NCBI GenBank assembly: GCA_030681475.1
Contig: JAUXWT010000097.1
Coordinates: 1-51,890 of the forward strand
Origin: Bacteroidales bacterium
GTDB lineage: Bacteria; Bacteroidota; Bacteroidia; Bacteroidales; FEN-979
Length of the DNA: 51,890 bases
Direction: 5' to 3'
Both the position numbers and the translations under genes were made by a program. Each line of letters begins with the position of its first letter. Position 1 is the stretch's first letter. This document shows positions 1-12,000 of the stretch, piece by piece. Under the pieces are notes generated by a model. That model was not told the origin of the DNA. It was given only the letters and a program-made list of their open reading frames with translations, and searched no databases.

Positions 1-3000
1 ACCATTTCCAATAATATCATCAGGCCTGCCGGAGTGAATTTACCCACCAACGCTATCTACTCGGCGGGGTCTTCGATATTCATTGACAACAGCAACAACG
101 CCATTACCGGCAATTCAATTCAGGATTACTACAATGCATCCACAGCATCCAATGGAATTTTTATAGCCTCAAACTGTTCAGGATGGACTATATCAGGCAA
201 TAAATTATTCCAATCAGCAACAAGAACCGCCACTGCTGCCAACATTCACAGAGGTATAAACATCGTAACAGCCTTAGGTGTGGGATATACTGTGAGTAAC
301 AATATCATTGGCTATGCCAACGCATCCCAAACAGGAACATCAACTTATACCTGCGGAGCCAGCATGAGCAACCGTTATTTTGGAATTGAACTGACCGTAG
401 GAACATCTGCCGTTTCCAATGTACAGGGAAATACAATTGCCGGCATAAGTCTGACAAACACAATAGGTACCGCTGTCACCGCAGCCCCAGGTATTTTCAC
501 GGGAATATCCATCCTGGCGGGTTCGGTCAATGTCGGCGAAACAACGGAAGGAACATTTGGTAATACCATCGGAGCCACAACGGGTAATGGTTCAATTACT
601 GTTACCGGAAGCGTCACACTCAATTATATTGCGGGGATTTATGTTACGTCCGCCGGAACGGTAAACATCCAGAATAACAACATCGGGGCCTTCAGAACTG
701 CCGGAGGAAATACCATCGGATACACCTTCCACGCCATCAACACCGCGGGAACAGGAGGCTTTAATATTTCATCGAATAATATCGGCAGCGCCGGCACGGC
801 GAATTCCATCTCTGTCGGAACGGTATCCACCACATCGGGTGTTTGTACCTTAAACGGGATATATAACCTTGCTACCGGAGTGGTCAGCATAAGCGGTAAC
901 ACAGTACAAAATGTTACGGTGTATGGCACGGGGGCATCCATTTTAATTGGCGTCCAGAACAGTACGGGCAGCGGAAATGAATTAGCCATCACAGGCAACA
1001 GCATCATTGCGATCAATAATACCGGTAGCGGTGCCATCACCGGTATATCAAATACTGCAGCCATCGCCGCCACCGCCAATATAACCACGAATACCATCCG
1101 GTCATCCACACTTTCCGGAACGGGCGCCTTTACCGGTATCGTAAATTCGTCAATTGCTGCGACCATAAACATTAACAACAACATCATCAGGAACATAACA
1201 CGTACTCCAGTGACCGGAGCTTTCACCGGCATTTCCAGTACAGGAGCAGTACCGACAGCGCTGAATATCAACGACAACCAACTGGGAAATGCCGACGGTG
1301 GCCTGGTTACCTTCTCCGCAGCCAGCAGTGGTGCACTGACCGGGATCAACGTATCAGGAGCCATTGCCACATGCGATGTTTCCATACAGAGAAATGATTT
1401 CAGCGGCATCGTACATTCGTCGGTGGCGACAAGCCCGCATACGTATATTATCAATGCTGCGGTTTCACAATCCATGACTATCAGCAGCAACACCTTTACC
1501 AATTTAAATGTGAATACAACCGGGGCCATCATATTCATTTCCAACAATGTAAGCTTGCTCTCCGGCAGCACCAAGAATATTAACAACAACAGTATTGTCA
1601 ATGGTTTTACAAGGACAAGCACGGCTGCATCCGGTACACTTACATTATATACAAATACAACGGGCGTATCAGCACCGGGGAGCACAATAAACAATAACAA
1701 CAATGATTTTTCAAACATCACGGTAAGCGGGGCAGCGATCATCGCCGGATGGATCAATACAGATGCCGGCTACGGAACAAAGAATCTCAAAAACAACACA
1801 TTCAGCAACTGGACCGGGGCCAATACCCCGACAGGCGCCTTCACCGGCATCGCGGTAAATACCATAGGGACAGATAATGAAGTATCTGGAAACCAGATTA
1901 ATACTTTCTACGCCGGCGGGAATATTTACGGCATAACCACTGCAGCAGGCAATGACCGGATATCATCGAACACCATTCATACACTGGTATCTATCAGTGC
2001 CACAGCCGCTGCAGTGGTCAACGGGATTGCCATAACCGCAGGAACCCTGAAGCAGGTTTTCCAAAACACAATCTACAACCTGGAATCAAACGGAGGCTTT
2101 ACGACCGGCAGTATCAGTGGGATAGCCGTAACCGGTGGGTTGACAAACCTTGTTTACCGCAATAAGATCTACAATATTTCTTCTGCCAACAGTGCTATAA
2201 CGACCGGAACTGTCAATGGCATAATGGTTTCAGGAACCGGTGCCGACCAGGTCACAACCGTTCGCAACAATATTATCGGAGATATCCGGGCTACCGCTGC
2301 CAGCGCAGCTGATCCGATGAGGGGCATCAATATTGCCAATACGGGCTTAAGGTCAGCAACGAATGTATATTTCAATACGGTTTATCTCAACGCCGGCCAG
2401 TCAACCGGGACCAACTGCGGATCATCCGGAATTTACCATGCCGCCAGTGCCACGGCCACCACTGGACGCCTGGATCTGAGGAATAACGTCATCGTAAATA
2501 TTTCCCAGCCTAAAGGGACGGGTCTGACCGTCGCCTTCCGCCGAAGCGCAGGTACGGCAAACACTCAAAATAATTTTGCCGTTACTTCCAACAACAACCT
2601 GTACTATGCCGGTACTCCCGGCGCAACCAATCTGATCTACTATGACCTCACTGCTCCGGGAACTTTTCAGACACTGACCGCCTATAAGGCCGCTACCTTT
2701 ACCGCGGGGACCATTTCACCGAGAGACCAGGCATCAATCACTGAAAACCCGGATTTTGTCAGCACAACCGGTGGGGATGCCACCTATCTGCATATCAATA
2801 CAGCAACTGCAACCCAGATCGAAAGCGGTGCGGCCAACATCGCCGGAATTTCCGTTGACTTTGACGGGGATACCAGGCAGGGAAATACAGGATATTCAGG
2901 TTCGGGGACCATGCCGGATATCGGCGCTGATGAAGGCAATTTCACCAAAAATGATCTTGTCGGACCCACCATATCCTATACACCCATTGCCAACAACAGC

Positions 3001-6000
3001 TGTACCGGCAATCCCACACTTTCCGTGGTCATCACGGATGCCAGTGGGATAAACACCACCACGGGAACCAAGCCAAGGATCTATTTTAAGAAATCGACTT
3101 CGAACAATGCCATTAACGGTAACACCTCATCCGATAACGGATGGAAATACACGGAAGCAACCAACACCGCCTCGCCATTTAATTTTGAGATTAATTTTTC
3201 GATACTTTTAGGCGGTTCCGCTAATACCGGAGATATCATCCAGTATTTTGTCGTTGCCCAGGACCTGGCCGCCACGCCCAATGTAAGCATGAATGCCGGT
3301 GCATTTACCACACCCCCGGGAAGTGTGGCACTAATTACATCAAATGTACCCACGGCGAATACCCCCGCCAGCTTTACCATACTCGCAGGGTTAAGCGGGA
3401 ACGTTACCATTGGCAGTGCGGGAACCTATACTTCGCTTACCGGCGCAGGAGGCCTGTTCAGCGATATCAATATCAAGGGACTATCAGGAAACCTGACTGC
3501 CACCATTATTGACGGGAGCGTCACCGAAACGGGGGCAAATGCACTTAACACGGTCCGATACGGTTGCAACAACAACTACACAATTATCGTCAATCCCAAT
3601 GCAGCTACTGCAGTGACTTTAACAGGCAGCGTTGCAGGTCCGCTAATCAATCTGAACGGTGCCGGCAATGTCACTATTGACGGGTTGAACACCGGGGGAG
3701 CCTCCCTGACGATCAGCAATACAAACAGCACAGGTACCGCATCGACCATACAATTCATTGCCGACGCCAGCAATAATACCATTACCAATTGTATCATTGA
3801 AGGTTCAGGGACCGGAGCTGCCTATGGAACTATTTTATTTTCGACCGGAACAATAACCGGCAACGACGCCAACACTATTTCCTATAATACCATAAGACCT
3901 GCCGGTTCTAACTTGCCAACCAATGCCATTTATTCAGCAGGCACCTCGATAGTTGCAGATAATAGTGGCAACTCCATTATCAATAATAGTATTCAGGATT
4001 ATTTTAACGCAGCGGCTGCCTCCAACGGTATATTTATCGCATCCAACAGCTCCGCATGGACCATCAACGGAAATAAATTTTTCCAGACCGGGGACAGAAC
4101 CGCCACTGCCGGCGCGACGCACAGAGCCATAAACATAGTGACTGCTTCCGGTACGGGATATACTGTTAACAATAATATTATCGGGTTCGCCGATGCTTCC
4201 TCGACCGGGACCACATCTTATGGCGGCACATTCGCCAATCTCTTCAGGGCCATTGAAATGACTGTGAATATCATAGGAACGGCATCCGTCGCGGATGGCA
4301 ACACCATCGGCGGAATCAACTTCACCACCAGCAGCGGTACATCGACCTTGCCGGGTATTTTTTCGGGGATTTCGGTACTGGCCGGGAATGTGAATATCGG
4401 AACTGTTACCGGGAACACCATTGGTTCGACTACCGGAACCGGATCAATTACGGTAACTTCCTCCACCTCGCTGGGAGTGGTAACCGGGATCTATTCAACA
4501 ACTCTTGGTACGGTTAGTATTTCGAAAAACAATATTGGCTCCATCACCGCTGTGGGGACAGGCAATGTTGGTTATACATTTTATGGAATAAACAGCGCCG
4601 GTGTTTTGGGCAATTATAATATTTCATCAAATACCGTCGGGGGTGCCACGTCCAATTCAATTTCCATCGGAACTGGTTCGGCGGCAGCGGTCACAACCCT
4701 TTATGGCATCTATAATCTTGCCACCGGGGTCATTTCAATTTCCGACAATGCGGTTCAAAATGCGACGGCCAACGGAACGGGTGCATCTTTATTAACAGGC
4801 ATCCTCAACAGTGCGGGATCAGGCACTGAATTGAACCTCACCGGGAACAGTGTTATTGCCATTAACAACACCGGAACAGGCGCCGTCACCGGCATTTCCA
4901 ACACTGCAGCAACTGCAGCAGCAGCAAACATCACCGGCAATACGGTCAGATCATCGACCTTTACCGGAACAGGAGCATTCACCGGAATACTGAATGGTTC
5001 AACGGCCGCAACAACGAACATTAACACCAATATCATCCGAAACATCAGCAGTGGCGGTCCTGCGGTTACAGTGACCGGAATTTCAAGTACAGGTGCAATA
5101 CCAACAGCCCTGAACATTAATTCCAATCAGCTGGGAAACTCAGACGGAGGATTTATCACTTTTTCTGCAGCCAATTCAGGCGCTGTGACAGGAATAACGG
5201 TTGCAACTACCGCCGCAACAGCGGCTTTATCCATTCAAAGCAATAATTTCAGTGGAATTGTACATTCTTCTTTGGGAACCAGTACGCATACCTATATAAT
5301 TAATGCTGCGGCTACCAAATCGCAGAATATCAGCTATAATACATTTACAAATCTGAACGTCAATACAACCGGGGCAATTATTTTCATTCAGAATAATGTA
5401 AGCCTTCCGAACGGGGGAACGCAGGATATCAACAACAACAGCATTGTGACCGGTTTTACGCGGGCAAGTACTGCCGCCTCCGGTGCACTGACCATATTCA
5501 CCAGTTCAACATCGGTATCAGCGGCCGGAAGTACGATCAACAATAACGGTAATAATTTCTCCAATATCACCGTCAGCGGGGCGGCTTCCATCGCCGGGTG
5601 GATCAACACCGATGCCGGCAACGGAACAAAGAATATCAAGAACAACACATTCAGCACCTGGACCGGGGCCAATACCCCGACAGGCGCCTTCACCGGCATC
5701 ACGGTGAACACCGTGGGAACCGACAATGAAATATCGGGCAACCAGGTAAATACTTTCATCGGTGGCGGGAATATTTACGGAATCACCACGGCGGCTGGGA
5801 ATGACAGGATATCATTAAACACCATTCATACACTTGTATCATCAAGTGCCACGGCGGCTGCGGTGGTCAACGGAATTGCCATTACCAGCGGAACCCTGAA
5901 GCAGGTTTTCCAGAACACGATCTACAATCTTCAATCAAATGGAGGCTTTACAACCGGCAGTATCAGCGGGATAGCCGTTACAGGCGGATTATCCAGCCTC

Positions 6001-9000
6001 ATCGTCCGGAACAGGATCTATAATATTTCCTCCGCCGGCAGCGCTATCACTACCGGGACTGTGAATGGCATCATGGTGTCGGGAGCCGTTGCCGACCAGA
6101 GCACGACGATCAGGAACAACATTATCGGAGATATCAGGGCCGCTGCCGCAGCCGCAGCAGACCCCATGCGAGGAATCAACATTGCCAATACGGGATTACG
6201 CTCATCCACCAATGTATATTATAATACTGTTTATATGAATGCCCCGGCTTCCTCCGGCGTGAACTGTGGTTCAAGCGGTCTCTATCATGCCGCCAATGCA
6301 ATTGCCACCACCGGCGCACTGGATTTAAGAAACAATATTATTTTAAACCAATCAACACCAAAAGGAACCGGGTTAACGGTCGCAGTTCGCAGAAGTGCCT
6401 CCGCCACTAATAATTACCTGTTGACCTCCAACAATAACTTGTTCTATGCCGGGGCTCCATCGTCAAACCAATTGGTGTATTATGACGGAACAAATTCAGC
6501 GCTGGCGCTGACAGACTACCAGGCCATTGTCACCCCCCGTGAAATAAATTCCGTATATGAGGATCTTATTTCAGGTACAAAGTTTTTAAGCACCGATGGC
6601 GGCAATGCTAATTTCCTGCACCTTGACCCGGCCAAAGAGAACCTGGCAGAAAGCCGTGCTGTCAATATCGACGGTATTACACTGGATTACGATTCAGATA
6701 TCCGGCAGGGCAACCCGGGTTATACCGGCTTTGGCGAAGCTCCTGACATCGGTGCTGACGAATTCAATGGCAGCCCTGCACTGGCTTTAAGCGGTTCATA
6801 CAAGGTCGGTCTAGGTGAACGTTTTACTTCGTTCACCAATGCGGGAGGCCTGTTTGCCACTATCAACAGTTTAGGATTAAAAGGGAATGTCACCGTCAAT
6901 GTTACCTCCGATCTGTCTGAAGGCGGCAGCCGTTCCCTGAATCAATGGACCGAAGAGGGTGCCGGAAATTACACCCTCACCATCAGACCAAGTGCAGCAT
7001 CGCCAAGGATTATCAGCGGGAATGTGGATGCCGGCATGATCCGTTACACCGGCGGGGACCGCGTGCTGATCGACGGCAGGTTTTCCGGTGCCGGAAGTTA
7101 TCTGACCTTCAGGAACACCAGCACCGTTTCCGGAACTTCGACCTTCCAGTTTATCAATGATGCCTCCGACAACACCATAAAAAATTGCATCATAGAAGGT
7201 TCAGGCACAGGGACCACCTCAGGAACGGTTTTCTTGTCCGCAGGAACGGTCACAGGCAATGACAACATAACCATCACCACCAATACAATTGGTCCGGCCG
7301 GAAGCAATCTGCCCGCGAATGCGATTTATTCTGCTGGATCATCCGTATCAATTGACAACAGCGAAATTACAGTATCTGACAATCTCATCAAGGATTATTT
7401 CAGCGCATCGGCTTCATCCAACGGCATCTTTGCCGCTTCGAACAGCGCCGCCTGGACCATTACGGGGAACAAGCTTTTCCAAACCGCGACGAGGACGGTT
7501 ACTGCCGGCAACATACACCGGGGCATCAACATTGTCACCCCATCGGGCGTGGGATACACCGTAAACAACAACATCGTCGGATTTGCGAATGCTGCATCCA
7601 CCGGTACCACAACCTATACCGGAGGATTTGCGACCATTTTCAGAGGCATAGAAATGACCGTCGGCATCACCGGAACCTCCGGCATACAAGGAAACACGAT
7701 CGGTGGCATATATCTGGCCACCAGCAGCGCTGCGGCATTACCCGGTATTTTCTCAGGCATCTCCGTATTGAGCGGTAATGTAAACATCGGGACTTCTACG
7801 GCCAACACTGTGGGTGCATCCACCGGGACCGGTTCGATCGTCGTCAATTCCACCACGACCGGCGGGGTCGTTACCGGTATTTATGTTACCACGATCGGAT
7901 CGGCCGATATCCGAAACAATACCGTGGGGTCGGTAACCGCGACAGGCGATGATGCCATCGGTTTCACCTTCCATGGTATTTATTCCGCCGGGGCGTTCGG
8001 GAACTGCAATATAATTTCCAACACCATCGGCAGCGCCGTCACCGCCAACTCCATTTCGGTCGGGAGCAATACCGCCACAGCCGTGAACGCCTTCAACGGC
8101 ATAAACAATGCCGCCACCGGAACCGTATCAATAAACGACAACGTGGTGCGCAATGCCACCGTCAACGGGTCAGCCGCTTCCGTGCTGTACGGGATCCTGA
8201 ACAGTGGCGCGGGCGGGGCCCTGAGCATAAACGGAAACAACATCATTTCCTGTACGAATATGGGAACCGGTACGGGAGCATTTACTGCAATCTCGAACAC
8301 CGCAGCCCCGGAGACCGCAACGATCAACTCAAATATTATCAGAAACAACCTCCGGACCGCTTCAGGGGTATTCACCGGTATTTCAAGTACCGGGGCGATA
8401 TATTCCGCACTTAACGTCGATAATAACCACCTGGGAAATGCAGACGGGGGTTTACTGGTCAACAGCGCGGCAAGTTCAGGTGCCTTGACCGGCATCAATG
8501 TTTCCGGAGCCACCGGATCTTCAGCGCTGTCGATCCAGGGTAATGACATCAGGGGGATCACCTATTCCGTGGCCAGCACAAGCGCCAATACCTATATCAT
8601 CAACACTGCAGCGACCAAATCTCAAAATATCAGCAACAATACATTTACCGACCTGGATGTAAACACTTCAGGGAACGTCATCTTCATTTCCAATAACGTG
8701 GTGCTTCCGGTTGATGGGACACAACTGATCCAAAACAACCGCCTTGCTACGGCTATAATGCCTGTCCCCGCCATCTTCTTTAATAAAGGGATATCAGGAG
8801 GAACGCTCACTTTGTTCACCAGCACAACCACGGCCACGGCAGCACAGGGAGTCACAATCACCCACAGCAACAATAATTTTTCAAATCTCCAGGTTACCGG
8901 ATCGACCGCCATCGCCGGATGGGTGCAGACCGATGCCGGCGAGGGCTCCCCCACGCTTGCCCTCAGGAACAATACCTTCGAAAACTGGCAGGGAGGCAGC

Positions 9001-12000
9001 GGGGCGATTACGGTGATCAATGTAAACACCACCAGCACCAGCAATGCTACTAAAGAAAACAGCATTAAAAAGATCAGCAGCAGCGGGTCCATTACAGGGA
9101 TCATCACCGGTGCCGGAAATGACAACATTTTCTCCAACACCATTGACAGCCTGATCTCTGAAGGAGGAGTGGCCGCGACAATTGTTTCAGGGATCAATAT
9201 CACCTCAGGATCCTACCAGAATATATACAGCAACATTATATCCCATCTTACCGGGAATGGCCCGACAACCGGGACAGTCCGTGGAATGCTGATCTCCGGC
9301 GGATCCCTGATCAATGTCTACCAGAATACCATCTCGGGACTGACCTCCAATTCGAACACCACAGGGGCCATCAGCGGTATCTGGATCTCCGGTGGCTCGT
9401 TCATCAATGTTGACCGAAATAAAATTTACGATATCTCTTCGGGCAGCAGTGCCATGTCGGGCGCAGGTTCGGTGCAGGGAATTCATGTTTCAGGAAGCAG
9501 TGCCAATCTTAATGTGACCATCAGCAACAACATCATCGGGGACATCCGGACTCTCAATGCCAACCTGGCCAACCCTCTTCGTGGAATCAGCCTGATCTCC
9601 ACCGGTTTGAACTCCAATTTAAACATATATTACAACACCGTATATTTGAACGCAACGTCGACCCGGACCAATTTCGGGACATCCGGGATCCATCACGTTT
9701 CCAGTTCCACGGCGGCAACAGCCACCCTGGATTTGCGGAATAATATTATCATCAACAATTCAGAGTCGTTTGGTACCGGGCTAACCGTAGCATTCCGCCG
9801 TTCGGCGCCTGACCTGGCCAATTACGCGTTGACCTCGAGCAATAACCTGTATTATGCAGGACCAACCTCTGCACCTGGGTTAATTTACCATGACGGGACC
9901 AACAGCGATCAAAGCCTGGAAGCCTTTCAGGCCAGGGTGACCCCTGCCGATGCGGCTTCGGTCACGGAAGATATTGCCACTAATATGGGGTTCTTAAGTT
10001 TAATGGGCACAGCGCAGGATTACTTGCACATAAACCCTGCAAAACCGACGCTGATTGAAAGCGGGGCGGGCGTTATCGCGGGATTCGCGGTTGATTTTGA
10101 CGGAGAGCCCCGCAATGAACTGGCACCGGATATCGGTGCGGATGAATCCGCAGGATTAAGGCCGGTCGTCATTGTCTCCGCGGCCCATGCAGGAAGCAAC
10201 GGTAATTATCTCAGCCTGGGAGTGGCATTTGATTCCATCAACGCCCAGGAACAGACTGGCAACGACATCGTGCTGAAAGTAATCGCCAACAGCCTCGAAG
10301 GGACCACGGCATCCCTGAATCCAGGGAGCTGGAACAGTTTAACAGTCTACCCGACCGCAGAAGGGATCTATATTTACGGGAATATTGATGGAGCATCTCT
10401 GGTTGATCTGAATGGCGCAGACCATGTAACTTTTGATGGGAGGGTTAACAAAACAGGTTCCGCAAAAGATCTGACCCTGGCCAATACATATACCGGAGCC
10501 GCTGCTTCAACGATCCGGTTCTTCGGGTCGGCGGAAAACAACACTGTAAAATACTGCACCGTTAAAGGTGCTGGAACGGGCCAGACGGGCGGCGTGATCT
10601 TTTTCTCCACGGCATTATCAGGGAATGGCAACAACGGGAATATGATCGATCACTGCGACCTCACAAGCGACGGAAGCAATAGGCCGTATAATATTGTTTA
10701 TTCTTCCGGCACATCGGGCAGTGAAAATAGTGCCAATACCATTTCCAATAACAACATCTTTGATTTTATCAATGCCGGGGCCTCCTCAAACGGGATTTAC
10801 ATCGGTTCAAATTCAACGGGGTGGACCATCACCGGAAACAGCTTTTATGAAACGACCTCCTTCACCCCAAATACATTTGCCGAATACGATGTGATAAGAA
10901 TTGACAATACCTCAGGAGATTCATTTACGGTATCTGATAACTATATCGGAGGCAGTTCGGCTTCATGCGGAGGAGGTGCCTGGACGGTAACCAGCGCAAA
11001 TTACAACACCTTTTCCGGCATCCGCATGACCGTGGGAAATTCCCCGACAAGTTCCGTTCAGAACAATACCATCCAAAACATGAATTATACCAGCGACGGT
11101 TTCTGGTATGGAATATACCTTGACGCCGGAAGCATCAACATCGGAACCATCGCGGGCAACACCATCGGAGCAACTTCAGGCAATAGTTCCATCACCGTTT
11201 CAAAGAACTATAATTATTCATCCGCCTATGGTATATTTGTCAATGGTTCAGGCACCGTAAACATCGAAAACAACAACATCGGTTCCATCACTACCACCGG
11301 AAACGAGTCATATCCCCTGAGCTTTTTCGGGATATTCAATTCATCCACCGGGGAAACCGGACGGATCGTTGGTAATCTTATCGGAAGCATCTATACAGCA
11401 AACAGCATCCAGGCAACAGGTTCGGCCTCCTCCAGCGGAACGCCCCAGTACGTCTCGGGAATCTATTGCGCTGCGACCGGCTCCACCCTGATTTCCGGCA
11501 ATACCATCGTCAACATGTATAACGCGTATGCAAAACCAACTTCCGAATATGGAAATATCGAAGGCATTGTCACGACCAATGGCGTAAATACCATCCTGAA
11601 CAATACTATTCAGAATTTGAATACAACAAGTCCGGGCACAGGTACCGACGATGCTGCCTCTGTACTCGGTATTTCGCAAACGAGCACCTCGCCCGGTCAG
11701 ATTGTATCCGGGAATGAAATCTATAATTTATCAAATACCTATGGTTCTGCAATCAATGTCAGCGTTATCGGATTGTTTTACGCCGGTCCTGCAAGCGGTA
11801 CCAATACCGTATCAGGGAACTTTATTCATGGCCTGTCTCTTTCGCCAGGTTCAACCTCGGGCCTCATTGCCGGGATCAAAACCGGTTCAGGTACCACCAC
11901 CTACTCGAACAACATCATCAGTCTTGGCGGCAACACTGCAACCACGGTCTATGGCATCTATGAAACCGGGGAATACAATACCAACAACAATCTTTATTTC

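Noticed and set aside
639-1757. Long minus-strand open frame (372 codons) inside the giant gene, and similar ones at 7980-9203
   Set aside because: The coding strand's Asn/Thr/Gly-rich repeats leave few stop codons on the other strand. The translations are hydrophobic low-complexity sequence with no family features and repeat with the modules.
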